Below are positions 51,022 to 60,493 of a stretch of DNA of 64,000 bases, in pieces. How positions within the stretch are numbered: position 1 is the first letter of the stretch; each line of letters begins with the position of its first letter. Source of the DNA: Emticicia aquatilis. Lineage in GTDB: Bacteria; Bacteroidota; Bacteroidia; Cytophagales; Spirosomataceae. The stretch spans positions 62,001 to 126,000 of the forward strand of contig NZ_BMKK01000003.1 in the NCBI RefSeq assembly GCF_014644295.1. The letters run 5' to 3'. A program made the position numbers and the translations under genes. Below the pieces are notes generated by a model. That model made no database searches. It saw nothing but the letters and a program-made list of their open reading frames with translations, and had not been told where the DNA came from.

Positions 51022-52734
51022 ATGGCACTTAGCGAACAAGAATTACTACGCCGTCAGAAAAGACAAGACCTAATGGCAATGGGCATTGACCCATATCCTG
51101 CCGATTTATTTGAAGTAAACGTAACGGCCGCCGATATTGAGAAAAACTACGAAAACAATAAACTCGATTATAAAAACGTATCAATCGCTGGTCGTTTGAT
51201 GTCGTTTCGTATTATGGGAAGTGCGTCTTTTGCCGAATTGCAAGATTCAACGGGCCGTATCCAATTATACTTCCGCCGTGACGACCTCTGTCCAGGTGAA
51301 GATAAAACGCTTTATAACACAGTTTTTAAGAAATTGCTTGATATTGGTGATATTATTGGTGTAAAAGGCTATGTTTTTACAACTCAAACTGGCGAAACTT
51401 CGATTCACGTAACCGAATTTAAAATTCTTAACAAATCGCTTCGTCCGCTTCCAGTAGTGAAAGAAGTTGATGGCAAAGTCTATGATGCCTTCTCAGACCC
51501 AGAGCAACGCTACCGCCAACGTTATGTAGATTTAATAGTAAATCCGCACGTAAAAGATGTGTTCATCAAACGTGCAAAAATCATCAGCACGATGCGTAAA
51601 ATGTTTGATGAAAAAGGCTGGCTCGAAGTAGAAACACCAATCTTACAGCCTATTCATGGTGGAGCAGCGGCACGCCCATTTGCTACCCACCATAATACGC
51701 TCGATATGCCTTTGTATATGCGTATCGCTAATGAATTATACTTAAAACGCCTCATCGTAGGTGGTTTTGATGGCGTTTATGAGTTCGGGAAAATGTTCCG
51801 TAACGAAGGTATGGACCGCACTCACAACCCAGAGTTTACTTCGCTCGAATTCTACGTGGCCTACAAAGACTACGAATGGATGATGGGAATCACGGAAGAA
51901 ATTTTCGAGAAAGTGGCAATAGCCGTTCATGGCTCAACGACTTTCAAACTGGGTGAAAACGAACTAAATTTTGCTGGTCCATTTGCTCGTTTGAGTATCT
52001 TGGAAGCCATTGAAAAATATACAGGTGTAAACTTAGCCGATTTGAGCGAAGAAGAAACCCGTGCTTATTGCCGCCAGTGGGGAATGGAAATTGACGACAC
52101 AATGGGCAAAGCTAAGTTGATTGACGAAATTTTTGGCGAAAAAGTAGAAGCAAACCTTATTCAACCGACATTTATCATTGATTATCCAGTCGAGATGTCG
52201 CCACTGACTAAGAAACACCGCTCAAAACCAGGTTTGGTTGAGCGTTTTGAGTTGTTTGTAAATGGAAAAGAGGTGGCCAATGCGTACTCTGAGCTAAACG
52301 ACCCAATCGACCAACGTGAGCGTTTTGAAGAACAACTCAAATTGGCTGAGCGTGGAGATGAGGAAGCAATGGCAATGGACGAAGATTTCATTCGCTCGCT
52401 CGAATACGGAATGCCACCAACCGCAGGTATTGGTATCGGTATCGACCGCCTCACGATGATGTTGACCGATAACGTGAGTATTCAAGAAGTATTGTTCTTC
52501 CCGCAAATGCGACCAGAGAAAAAACAAGAACTCTCGCAAGAAGCTGATTATGAAGCCATTGGTATTCCAAAAGTTTGGGTGCCAGCCTTACAAAAAATGG
52601 GTTTTGTGATGGTTTCACAACTTAAAGAAGTCAACGCCAATAAAATTTTCAATGATTTGGGTGGAATGAGAAAGAAACTCAAAATCGATGAAAAAATGCC
52701 AAGTAAAGAGGAAGTTGAGGCTTGGGTGAAGTAA
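51022..52734 (+). CDS. lysS: Lysine-tRNA ligase (class II)
   Basis: A 570-residue cytosolic enzyme that charges tRNA-Lys. The N-terminal OB-fold anticodon-binding domain ([31 protein letters not shown]) precedes the class II core: motif 1 [26 protein letters not shown], motif 2 [20 protein letters not shown] and motif 3 [13 protein letters not shown]. Compared with the about 505-residue E. coli enzyme it carries about 65 extra residues after [10 protein letters not shown], containing [33 protein letters not shown]. Such a tail is, as I recall, common in Bacteroidota LysRS. Confidence 0.97.
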   Translation: MALSEQELLRRQKRQDLMAMGIDPYPADLFEVNVTAADIEKNYENNKLDYKNVSIAGRLMSFRIMGSASFAELQDSTGRIQLYFRRDDLCPGEDKTLYNTVFKKLLDIGDIIGVKGYVFTTQTGETSIHVTEFKILNKSLRPLPVVKEVDGKVYDAFSDPEQRYRQRYVDLIVNPHVKDVFIKRAKIISTMRKMFDEKGWLEVETPILQPIHGGAAARPFATHHNTLDMPLYMRIANELYLKRLIVGGFDGVYEFGKMFRNEGMDRTHNPEFTSLEFYVAYKDYEWMMGITEEIFEKVAIAVHGSTTFKLGENELNFAGPFARLSILEAIEKYTGVNLADLSEEETRAYCRQWGMEIDDTMGKAKLIDEIFGEKVEANLIQPTFIIDYPVEMSPLTKKHRSKPGLVERFELFVNGKEVANAYSELNDPIDQRERFEEQLKLAERGDEEAMAMDEDFIRSLEYGMPPTAGIGIGIDRLTMMLTDNVSIQEVLFFPQMRPEKKQELSQEADYEAIGIPKVWVPALQKMGFVMVSQLKEVNANKIFNDLGGMRKKLKIDEKMPSKEEVEAWVK

Positions 52735-52760
52735 GCGAAGTAAAACAATTATACTCTTTT

Positions 52761-52791
52761 AAAAAGCGGAACATTAAAATTCCGCTTTTTT
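52761..52791 (+). terminator. Intrinsic terminator after lysS
   Basis: AAAAAGCGGA-acattaaaat-TCCGCTTTTT is a perfect 10-bp stem running into a T tract, 27 bp after the lysS stop. Confidence 0.9.
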
Positions 52792-52827
52792 TATTAAACG
52801 GTAAGGATGGATTCGATTTTATGTCGT

Positions 52828-52835
52828 TAAATTTG
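52828..52835 (+). promoter_or_regulatory. TAnnTTTG -7 element before the four-repeat protein
   Basis: TAAATTTG, a full -7 match, 25 nt before ATG 52860. No good TTG lies at the right distance. It supports the choice of 52860 rather than an earlier in-frame start that overlaps lysS. Confidence 0.45.
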
Positions 52836-52859
52836 TTGAAAACAAAAAATTGTATCTCC

Positions 52860-54482
52860 ATGAAGAAAATACTTAAATACGCTCTTATTTTTTTGCCATT
52901 TTTAACACAAGCCCAGTCAAACTTGAAGGCATCGCTTGATAAAGTGAAGATTTATGTAAAAGAAATAAAATTAGAAAAATCTACTGTTAATCAGCATTTT
53001 AGCTATGAGACTGCCACGCCATTCGATGTAAAAATTGCAATCACCACCACTGATTCAAAAGGCAAAAGTACCGAAGAACTTTATGAGTTTAATTTGGGCC
53101 TAATAGGCGAAATCAAACGCAGTGCTTCGACCAAAGAAATGAAAGTTGAACTTGCTTCGCAGAAAAGCCTAAAAGTGATTCGCTATACCAAAGGCGGAGA
53201 AATGCAAAACTACGAAAATAAAGTAGAGCTATTATCAGAGAATATTGATGATGCACGAGAGCTTGAAAAAAATCTCAAAGATGCTATTACTGCTGCTAAA
53301 ACCGCTTGGGAAACATCAATAAAATTGCCGAAAGAAGAGTTAGGAGCATTGCAAACATGGCTCGAACAAAACATAAAAGAGGCTACCGCTGAAAAGCAAA
53401 CTTTTAAGCAAAGCCTCAAGAAATCAAGTATTTATAAAGACCGAGCTTCTTTGACTTTAGAAGAAAACGACGGTAAGAAAACTACTGAAACGCAAGCTGA
53501 TTTTAGTTGGGGAGACCTCAATGAAGGTAGTGCCGAACTAAAAATTAGTGGCAAAGAAATTTATGTAGTTGCTAAGTCAAAAAATGATTACATAAAAACT
53601 ACGAAGGGCTACAACGATGAAATAAAGATTTATGCCCAAACGCCAAGCGAGGGAAGTATATTACAAATGGCTATTCAGAAAATCATTCCTTTGGCTAAAA
53701 AAGAATTACAGACACGTTTGCCCAAATTAGCAACCAAAGAAGATGGTTTCAAGATTTTAAAAGACCGAACCAAAGATTTTAAAGTAAATGAGTCGGCCTA
53801 TACCCAAAAGATAGCCACTACCTGCCTTACAACCTACGATTTGAAATCTAATAATAAAGGAAAAACCGTAGATGAATCATTCAAATTTAATTTTGGCGAT
53901 TTATCTGATTACAAACTTTCGGTTTCAAAAGAAATAATCAAAATCACAGCTAAGGTAGCAGACAACAAGAAGTTTATTCAATATACCAAAGATGGTGCTT
54001 TACAAAATTACGATAACAGTGTAGATTTCATCGTGGGAGACCTCGAAGATGCTCGTTATTTAGCCGAAGCTCTCCCTGCTATTTCAAAAGGCTGTAAGAC
54101 AAACATAACCGCAGGTGATTTTAGTAGTTTAGTGGCTAAATTGAAACTCACCGAAAATCCAAAACAAGACCTAACGCTGCAAGATGGCGATAAATGCAAA
54201 TGGAAGTTGACAGCTACACTTTCGGAGTCCAAAAAATCAGTAGAGTCGGTTTCGGAATGGAATTTATATGACATCGACCCTAAGAAAATTGATATTGATG
54301 TTTCGGGTAAAACGGTTGGTATAACTGCCTACACGCTCAATAAAGAGAAGTTCGTCAAGCTCACTAAAGACAGTAAACCTGGGTTTTCGAGCGAAATAAA
54401 TTTCGTAGTCAAAGACATCGAAGATGCTCAGAAATCGCTCGCTACAATCAAGGCTTTGGTAGAAGGTTGTAAGAAACCGTAA
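52860..54482 (+). CDS. Secreted protein with four related repeats
   Basis: A 540-residue protein with a signal peptide (MKKILKYALIFLPFLTQAQ). Four related units are seen. Each has an F-x-(F/W)-(N/G)-x-(L/D) strand, a strand of charged alternation, a (K/Y)(F/Y)(V/I)xxTKxG phrase, and a (D/N)-(I/L)-(D/E)-DAxxL helix. Clear ones are YEFNLGLIGEIKRS...RYTKGGEMQNYENK...NIDDARELEKNL, FKFNFGDLSDYKLS...QYTKDGALQNYDNS...DLEDARYLAEAL and SEWNLYDIDPKKID...DIEDAQKSLATI. One unit (about 210-270) lacks the helix. Function unknown, probably periplasmic or outer surface. Confidence 0.7.
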   Translation: MKKILKYALIFLPFLTQAQSNLKASLDKVKIYVKEIKLEKSTVNQHFSYETATPFDVKIAITTTDSKGKSTEELYEFNLGLIGEIKRSASTKEMKVELASQKSLKVIRYTKGGEMQNYENKVELLSENIDDARELEKNLKDAITAAKTAWETSIKLPKEELGALQTWLEQNIKEATAEKQTFKQSLKKSSIYKDRASLTLEENDGKKTTETQADFSWGDLNEGSAELKISGKEIYVVAKSKNDYIKTTKGYNDEIKIYAQTPSEGSILQMAIQKIIPLAKKELQTRLPKLATKEDGFKILKDRTKDFKVNESAYTQKIATTCLTTYDLKSNNKGKTVDESFKFNFGDLSDYKLSVSKEIIKITAKVADNKKFIQYTKDGALQNYDNSVDFIVGDLEDARYLAEALPAISKGCKTNITAGDFSSLVAKLKLTENPKQDLTLQDGDKCKWKLTATLSESKKSVESVSEWNLYDIDPKKIDIDVSGKTVGITAYTLNKEKFVKLTKDSKPGFSSEINFVVKDIEDAQKSLATIKALVEGCKKP

Positions 54483-54506
54483 TCGCTTGATATATATACG
54501 TTTACG

Positions 54507-54562
54507 AATCAGATTCTTTACAAATATTTTATATTAAAATTTGTGAAGAATCTGATTTTTTT
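54507..54562 (+). terminator. Intrinsic terminator after the four-repeat gene
   Basis: AATCAGATTCTTTACAAAT pairs with ATTTGTGAAGAATCTGATT (nearly perfect, over 17 bp) around an AT loop, followed by TTTTTC. It lies 25 bp after the stop. Confidence 0.9.
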
Positions 54563-54611
54563 CAATTAAATTGCCCTACAAATATATAACCGCTAATCTT
54601 CAAATGTTTTT

Positions 54612-55121
54612 ATGAGCAGGAAAGTGTTAGTTTTAAATGCCGATTATAGTGCATTGAGTATTTGTACAGTACCAAAGGCCTTTTTATTGGTTTATCTCGA
54701 TAAGGCCGAGTTAGTCTCCGATTCCCCAAAAGGTATGCTTCGCACCGTTGATAAAAGCTATCCACTCCCCTCAGTCATTAGGCTCAATCATTACGTCAGT
54801 TTGCCATTCAAAGGCGTGATGCTCAGTAGGCAGAATGTATTTAGGCGTGACGGCAACAAATGTGTTTATTGCGGAAGCCACGAAGACCTCACACTCGACC
54901 ACGTAGTACCTAAATCAAGAGGCGGAAAAACCAACTGGGATAACCTCGTAACCGCCTGCCGCCGCTGCAACTCTCGCAAAGGCGACCTCACCCCCGAAGA
55001 AGTCGGATTTACTCTCCCCCGAAAACCTTACAAACCATCTTTTATTATGTTTCTACGAGACTTCGCAGGCTCTATCGAAGAGAACTGGCTGCCTTTTCTC
55101 GGTACGAAAGAGCGGGCGTAG
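54612..55121 (+). CDS. HNH endonuclease
   Basis: A 169-residue HNH nuclease of the single-domain type common in Bacteroidota. The HNH core is RRDGNKCVYCG (C84, C87), LTLDHVVPKSRGGKTNWDNLVTACRRCNSRKGD (D96, H97, N111, C116, C119, N120). The four Cys hold a structural zinc. The N-terminal part (VLVLNADYSALSICTVPKAFLLVYLDKAELV) is the usual lead-in for the family. These proteins are often called 5-methylcytosine-specific or McrA-like without proof. No restriction or mobile gene is nearby. Confidence 0.93.
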   Translation: MSRKVLVLNADYSALSICTVPKAFLLVYLDKAELVSDSPKGMLRTVDKSYPLPSVIRLNHYVSLPFKGVMLSRQNVFRRDGNKCVYCGSHEDLTLDHVVPKSRGGKTNWDNLVTACRRCNSRKGDLTPEEVGFTLPRKPYKPSFIMFLRDFAGSIEENWLPFLGTKERA

Positions 55122-55155
55122 CGTTTTTATTTAATCATAAAATATTAAAAAATTA

Positions 55156-55191
55156 AACCTGCAAGGTCAGAAAAGACCTTACAGGTTTTTC
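55156..55191 (+). terminator. Intrinsic terminator after the HNH gene
   Basis: AAACCTGCAAGGTC-agaaaa-GACCTTACAGGTTT has one mismatch and a T tail. It belongs to the AAACCTG/CTTACAGG hairpin family found near tpiA and the RND pump. Confidence 0.85.
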
Positions 55192-55363
55192 TACATTACA
55201 TACTATTGAGTATATTGATAGCAATCGTTAGAAAAGTATATGTTTCGGCTTAAAGTCGGAAAATATAAAAAGATATTCTGTTATTCTCTTAGGCAGCGTG
55301 GATGCGACCCTTCGCTTGATTAGCCGAATGGATATTTTCGTGAAAATTAAAGGTACGTATATA

Positions 55364-55393
55364 CTGCTTTTCCTATAAAACTACTTACTTTTG
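55364..55393 (+). promoter_or_regulatory. Promoter of the P-type ATPase gene
   Basis: CTG (55364-55366; weak TTG), a 19-nt spacer, and TACTTTTG (55386-55393), a full -7 match. Transcription would begin near 55400, after a TTG at 55391, so the ATG at 55436 is the start used here. Confidence 0.5.
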
Positions 55394-55435
55394 GAAAAAG
55401 CAAGGCTATCTCATGCCCACATAATATTAAGTACT

Positions 55436-57934
55436 ATGCCTAAAAATAACTTTGACATCAGCGGCCTTTCTCAACAACAAGTTTTAGCAGCCAGAGAAAA
55501 ATTTGGTAGTAATAGCCTCGACTACAAAAAAGAAAATGGTTTTCTGGAAGCCGTAAAAAGTTTGGTCAAAGAGCCGATGGTTATTTTGCTACTCGTTGCT
55601 TCTACAATCTATTTCATCAGTGGCGATATTGGCGATGGTATTTTCTTGGCTTCGGCCATTGTTTTGGTGGCTACGATTTCACTTTATCAAGATTCTCGTA
55701 GCCGAGATGCCCTCGAAAAACTCAAAAACTTTACGCAACCCACCTGCAAGGTCATTCGAGATGGTGAAATCATAGAAATTTCGAGTGAAGAATTGGTACT
55801 TGGCGATAGCCTCGTGATTGAAGAAGGCACACTCGTGGCAGCCGACGGAACGATTGTGCGTTCAAATGATTTTTCGGTCAATGAATCAATTCTTACGGGC
55901 GAATCTTTGTCGGTCGAAAAAGATGCCAACAAAGAAGATAATCAGGTTTTTAGAGGAACAACCGTTGCCAGTGGTTTGGCGATAGCCACCGTAACGGCCA
56001 TCGGCAATGAAACCAAATTGGGTAAAATAGGTAAAAGCCTCGAAAGTATTGAAGAAGAAGAGACCCCGTTGGAGCTTCAGATAAGCAATTTTGTCAAGAA
56101 AATGGTCATTGCGGGAGCAATCGTTTTTCTGATTGTCTGGGGAATCAATTTCTTCAAATCGCACGATGTTTTGGATAGTTTGCTCAAAGCTCTTACGCTG
56201 GCAATGAGTATTCTGCCCGAAGAAATTCCAGTGGCTTTCACGACCTTCATGGCATTGGGGGCGTGGCGTTTGATGAAAATGGGAATCGTGGTGAAACAAA
56301 TGAAGACCGTAGAAACGCTGGGAAGTGCGACCGTTATTTGTACGGACAAAACAGGAACGATTACCGAAAATAAAATGTCGCTGGCAAAGGTTTTTGTATT
56401 AGGTTCGGATAAAATTTCTGAGCCAAAAGATACATTGACTGATGCCGAGAAAAACCTAATAGAAATAGCCATGTGGGCAAGCGAACCGATTCCATTCGAC
56501 CCCATGGAAATTGCTTTGCACGATACTTACGCAAAAATAGTTTCGCAAGACGAACGCCCCAATTTTGAGTTGGTTCACGAATATCCGTTGGGTGGAAAGC
56601 CGCCAATGATGACGCACATTTTTGCAAATAAAGCAGGAAAACGCTTCATAGCAACCAAAGGTGCAGCCGAAGCCATTATGAACGTGAGCGTTTTGACCGA
56701 AACCGAAAAGCAAAAAATCAACGAAGTAATAGAAACATTGGCCAAAGATGGTTACAGGGTTTTGGCAGTAGGAGAGGCTCAACTCGATGGAAATAATTAC
56801 CCCACAACTCAACAAGAATTTAAGTTTGGTTTCAAAGGTTTGGTAGCGTTTTACGACCCACCTAAGAAGAATATTCAAGCGGTTTTGAATAGTTTTTACC
56901 GAGCAGGAATCGACGTGAAAATCATCACAGGCGATAATGCCGCCACCACAACGGCCATTGCCAAACAAATTGGTTTTAAAGGTCACGAACGCAGCCTTAC
57001 GGGTGACGAATTGATGCAATTATCGGAAACCGAACTACAACAACGAGTAAAAGATACCAATCTTTTTACCCGAATGTTTCCCGAAGCGAAACTACGGATT
57101 ATCAATGCCCTAAAAGCCCAAAACGAGGTTGTGGCTATGACTGGCGATGGCGTAAATGATGGCCCAGCTCTCAAAGCAGCACACATTGGTATTGCGATGG
57201 GCAAAAAAGGCACAGAAATTGCCAAACAAGCCGCTTCATTGATTTTGGCAGAAGATGATTTATCGAAAATGGTCGATGCTGTGGCAATGGGACGAAAGAT
57301 TTATACAAATCTCAAAAAAGCCATTCAGTATATTATTTCGATTCATATTCCAATCGTCTTGACGGTCTTTATTCCATTGGCTTTGGGTTGGTTGTTTCCT
57401 AATATTTTTTCGCCCGTTCATATCATCTTTTTGGAGTTGATAATGGGGCCAACCTGCTCAATTATCTACGAAAATGAGCCAATGGAAAAAAACACGATGA
57501 GTCAGCAACCACGTCCAGCCACCAATACTTTTTTTAGTTGGAAAGAACTGACTATCAGTATCATTCAAGGCTTGATGATTACGGTAGGAACGCTGGCAAT
57601 TTATCAGTATAGTGTGCATGAAGGCTATAATGAATCGCTTACTCGTACGTTGGTTTTTGCTACGCTCATCATTGCCAATATTTTCTTGACTTTGGTCAAT
57701 CGCTCGTTTTATTATTCCATATTCACGACTTTGATGTATAAAAATAATCTTGTATCCTTGATTATTTCTATCACCCTTATTTTGCTTTGGTTATTGATTT
57801 TCGTGAAGCCACTGGCCAATTTCTTTGCCTTCACACCACTGACTATCGAACAACTCGGTATTTGTCTTGGAGTTGGTTTTATTTCGGTGATTTGGTTTGA
57901 AGTGGTGAAATGGTGGAAGAGGAGGAAATCATAA
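55436..57934 (+). CDS. P-type cation-transporting ATPase (Ca-type, P2)
   Basis: An 832-residue inner membrane ion pump powered by ATP. Elements in order: cation-ATPase N-terminal domain, TM1-2 near 50-85, actuator loop TGES at 154-157, TM4 ion site PEEIP at 261-265 (the P2A/B calcium-type motif class is PEGLP/PEEIP), phosphorylation site DKTGT at 304-308 (D304), TGDGVND at 569-575, and six more TM helices toward the end. The PEEIP version and lack of heavy-metal CPC motif point to Ca2+ or Mn2+ export, but the ion is not proven. Confidence 0.93.
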   Translation: MPKNNFDISGLSQQQVLAAREKFGSNSLDYKKENGFLEAVKSLVKEPMVILLLVASTIYFISGDIGDGIFLASAIVLVATISLYQDSRSRDALEKLKNFTQPTCKVIRDGEIIEISSEELVLGDSLVIEEGTLVAADGTIVRSNDFSVNESILTGESLSVEKDANKEDNQVFRGTTVASGLAIATVTAIGNETKLGKIGKSLESIEEEETPLELQISNFVKKMVIAGAIVFLIVWGINFFKSHDVLDSLLKALTLAMSILPEEIPVAFTTFMALGAWRLMKMGIVVKQMKTVETLGSATVICTDKTGTITENKMSLAKVFVLGSDKISEPKDTLTDAEKNLIEIAMWASEPIPFDPMEIALHDTYAKIVSQDERPNFELVHEYPLGGKPPMMTHIFANKAGKRFIATKGAAEAIMNVSVLTETEKQKINEVIETLAKDGYRVLAVGEAQLDGNNYPTTQQEFKFGFKGLVAFYDPPKKNIQAVLNSFYRAGIDVKIITGDNAATTTAIAKQIGFKGHERSLTGDELMQLSETELQQRVKDTNLFTRMFPEAKLRIINALKAQNEVVAMTGDGVNDGPALKAAHIGIAMGKKGTEIAKQAASLILAEDDLSKMVDAVAMGRKIYTNLKKAIQYIISIHIPIVLTVFIPLALGWLFPNIFSPVHIIFLELIMGPTCSIIYENEPMEKNTMSQQPRPATNTFFSWKELTISIIQGLMITVGTLAIYQYSVHEGYNESLTRTLVFATLIIANIFLTLVNRSFYYSIFTTLMYKNNLVSLIISITLILLWLLIFVKPLANFFAFTPLTIEQLGICLGVGFISVIWFEVVKWWKRRKS

Positions 57935-57984
57935 TTTCGTAAATTTTAAACAATATAAATTATACTTAAAAATTTCATACAACT

Positions 57985-59457
57985 ATGAAACGTTCATTTG
58001 CTGTTTTACTATTCAGTCTAATTTTTAACATTGCTTTTGCTCAAACGACAATTATTTCAGGAAAAGTACCTTCTATGAAAAAAGGTAAAATTACTGTTTT
58101 TCGACCATCAAAATGGCTGATTGATAGTGATATAAATGGAGTTTCGTTGAAAAAGCAAATTGCACAAAATGGCTCGTTTACTCTCGATTTAAAAGCTATC
58201 GACAAAGAAATTATACTATTCACCGTTTGGGATAGTTTACAAACAAAAAAACTTTACGAACAGTATTTGTATATTTCTAAGGGCGATAAAATCACGTTAA
58301 ATGAGAAATCTGATGGCAAAGTTGTGATTACAGATGCTGGAACAAATCACAGTAAATTAGTGGGAGTCAGTACATACTATGATGTTGGCGAGGCTTATGG
58401 CGACCCTCTACCCGATAGAGTATATGAAAGAATCAATAACTTTTATCAGGCAGATAAATTATTGATAGAGGCTTACTTGGCTAAATATAAGTCATCCAAA
58501 GAAGTTGCCGATGCTTGGAATTATCACCTAAAATATACTCGTTTAGCAGCTTTCTATTCGATTTACACAAATAGTCCAGTAAGAAGAAATAATCCAAAGT
58601 GGGCGGCAGTATTTAATCAATTACAAGATGAGGTTGCTATTTCTGAAGATAAAGCCCTTATTTCTCCTTCCTATCAAAATTATTTAGGACAGTTTTTATT
58701 TGCTAAACACGCAGGTTCGAGAGAAGATTTTGACAAAAAGCCAGCAAAATTTTACGATGAGTGGTTTGGTGGAGATAGCTTAAAAGCAAAAGCCGTCATG
58801 GAAATTGACTATACCAATCAGCTTAAACAAAAAATCATTGAGCGATATTTTACGGGGAAGGTAAAAGAGCAAATGTATGGGCGTGTGTTTTATAACCTGA
58901 TTCATGAGCAGCATTTTTTTAATGCTAAATCTGTTTTCAACGACTTTGAACATCAATATCCCAATAGCCAATACATCAAATATTTCAAAAAGCCTATTCA
59001 AGAAGCTGCGGTTCGCTTGGAAAATACAATTCCTAAAAAGGCTATATTCTTAGAAGGTAATACCACCGCAAAATGGGATAATATTTTAGAGCATTTTAGA
59101 GGTAAAACTGTATTTTTGGATATGTGGGGAACATGGTGCAGCCCGTGCCGAGAAGAAATCGAAAAGAACGCTGCCACTCTCAAAAAGCATTTTGAGGGAA
59201 AAGGCGTAGAATTTTTGTACGTAACAAACTATGATAAAAGCGAAACCAAATGGAAGCAGCTTATTGCTTTTTATAATTTAGAAGGAAGTCACGTTTTTGC
59301 CAATGAAGCTCTGACTAACGAAATCATGGAGAAAATCAAAGGCTCAAGTTTTCCAAGCTATGCCATTATTGATAAAAATGGCAAAATTGCTAAAGTCGAA
59401 TACCCAATTGACCGAGAAATATTAATTCAGCAAATTGAGAATACTTTAAAAAATTGA
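57985..59457 (+). CDS. TlpA-like thioredoxin-family protein
   Basis: A 490-residue periplasmic protein with a signal peptide (MKRSFAVLLFSLIFNIAFAQ). The N-terminal third is a DUF4369-like beta region; the middle is helical. The C-terminal thioredoxin domain begins near GKTVFLDMWGTWCSPCREEI, with the redox pair C385-x-x-C388, and ends with SFPSYAIIDKNGKIAKVEYP, which includes the cis-Pro segment. It probably keeps disulphides of envelope proteins reduced. Bacteroidota carry many such paralogues, often beside Sus genes; here no partner is adjacent. Confidence 0.88.
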   Translation: MKRSFAVLLFSLIFNIAFAQTTIISGKVPSMKKGKITVFRPSKWLIDSDINGVSLKKQIAQNGSFTLDLKAIDKEIILFTVWDSLQTKKLYEQYLYISKGDKITLNEKSDGKVVITDAGTNHSKLVGVSTYYDVGEAYGDPLPDRVYERINNFYQADKLLIEAYLAKYKSSKEVADAWNYHLKYTRLAAFYSIYTNSPVRRNNPKWAAVFNQLQDEVAISEDKALISPSYQNYLGQFLFAKHAGSREDFDKKPAKFYDEWFGGDSLKAKAVMEIDYTNQLKQKIIERYFTGKVKEQMYGRVFYNLIHEQHFFNAKSVFNDFEHQYPNSQYIKYFKKPIQEAAVRLENTIPKKAIFLEGNTTAKWDNILEHFRGKTVFLDMWGTWCSPCREEIEKNAATLKKHFEGKGVEFLYVTNYDKSETKWKQLIAFYNLEGSHVFANEALTNEIMEKIKGSSFPSYAIIDKNGKIAKVEYPIDREILIQQIENTLKN

Positions 59458-59501
59458 TATACACAGAAGATAAATCGGTAGGATTGATAGATGGTGGTGC
59501 T

Positions 59502-59529
59502 GTAGCCGTCGATTTAAATCGACGGTTAC
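59502..59529. repeat. Perfect 20-bp palindrome in the convergent spacer
   Basis: CCGTCGATTTAAATCGACGG (59506-59525) is a perfect palindrome, extended by GTA/TAC at the edges. It lies between two convergent genes and lacks a T run, so it is more likely a repeat or protein site than a terminator. Confidence 0.65.
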
Positions 59530-59581
59530 AACATTGATGAGTTTATCGAAGGTTGCCTTGTGTATTTCCCAAATAGAAATT

Positions 59582-60412
59582 TCACTCAACAGTATTACTT
59601 AATTTTCCGATTCCTTCGATGCTTATATGCACTGTATCTGCTTTAACGAGAGAAAAACTATCGGGTGGGACGATTCCAGTTCCTGTCATTAGAAAACAAC
59701 CAAATTTGAATGTACAATCAAAGGTTAGATACTTAACTAATTCAGGAAATTCCCTTTTCATTTGTGTAAGACGTGTTGATTGCGAAAAGATAATTTCTCC
59801 TGCACGCTCAATTTCGAGCAAGATTTCGGTTTCTCTTGAAATCGGTTCTTTCAAAACCAAAATTCCAGGCCCGATTGCGGCACTTTTATCATACGACTTT
59901 GCTTGTGGAAGATATAGCGGGTTTTCTCCTTCAATATCACGAGAACTTACATCATTTCCGATGGTATATCCCGCTATTTCGCCCGATGAATTTACAAAAA
60001 GAGTGAGTTCTGGTTCGGGAACATTCCATTTTGAATCTCTTCTAATTTTAATATTCTCTTTATGTCCAACAGTGCGTGCAGCGGTAGCTTTAAAGAAAAT
60101 TTCCGGGCGTTCGGCCGAATAAACCCTGTCATAGAAGTCGCCGCCTCCAGCATCTTTTGATTCTTCCATACGAGCGGTTTTACTTCTAAGATAAGTCACT
60201 CCCGAAGCCCAAATTTCCTGCGAAACAATGGGAGGGAGGAGGTGGGCTTCTAATTCAAAGTTTTCGGCAGGTGTCAATTCCGAAATCATTGTTTCGAGGA
60301 AATCATAAAGACTGGGCTGATTGACTAAAGTATCAAAATCATAGTTTTTTACTGTAAAATAATTACCATTGTGTTCGATACAAGGACCGAGAGCAGTGTT
60401 GAAAATTTTCAT
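59582..60412 (-). CDS. Fumarylacetoacetate hydrolase-family protein
   Basis: A 276-residue cytosolic enzyme of the FAH fold, which cleaves or hydrates beta-diketo and 2-keto acids with a divalent metal. Signature segments are PEIFFKATAARTVGHKENI, WNVPEPELTLFVNSSGEIAGYTIGNDVSSRDIEGENPLYLPQAKSYDKSAAIGPGI and FPELVKYLTFDCTFKFGCFLMTGTGIV. The PEPEL acids and the SSRD Asp are the likely metal ligands. It lies downstream of the MR gene in the minus-strand order, separated by a hairpin (60449-60476), so it may be expressed at a lower or separate level. It likely acts late in the pathway of this cluster. Confidence 0.9.
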   Translation of the reverse strand: MKIFNTALGPCIEHNGNYFTVKNYDFDTLVNQPSLYDFLETMISELTPAENFELEAHLLPPIVSQEIWASGVTYLRSKTARMEESKDAGGGDFYDRVYSAERPEIFFKATAARTVGHKENIKIRRDSKWNVPEPELTLFVNSSGEIAGYTIGNDVSSRDIEGENPLYLPQAKSYDKSAAIGPGILVLKEPISRETEILLEIERAGEIIFSQSTRLTQMKREFPELVKYLTFDCTFKFGCFLMTGTGIVPPDSFSLVKADTVHISIEGIGKLSNTVE

Positions 60413-60448
60413 TGGGTAAAATGTAATTATATAAATTGCTTGAAAGAA

Positions 60449-60476
60449 AAAAAGCTCGGCGATTCGTCGAGCCTTT
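60449..60476 (-). terminator. Hairpin between the dehydratase and FAH genes
   Basis: AAAAGCTCG-gcgattcgt-CGAGCCTTTT is a short strong stem. On the minus strand it is followed by TTTTTTTCTTTC. It lies between two cluster genes, so it may end one transcript or cut expression of the FAH gene. Confidence 0.7.
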
Positions 60477-60493
60477 TGAATTAAAAAATTGTA

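Larger units (their letters stand above)
55122..55435. other. 314-bp spacer: terminator, then promoter
   Basis: Holds the HNH terminator (55156-55191), an unremarkable AT-rich stretch, and the -7 region of the P-type ATPase (55386-55393). No coding frame was seen. Confidence 0.6.

Noticed and set aside
54612-55121. Restriction or defence island around the HNH gene
   Set aside because: Neighbours are housekeeping or transport genes, and the HNH type is common in the chromosomes of this phylum.
59619-60122. 167-codon plus-strand frame
   Set aside because: Antisense to the FAH-family gene, which has clear domain motifs.
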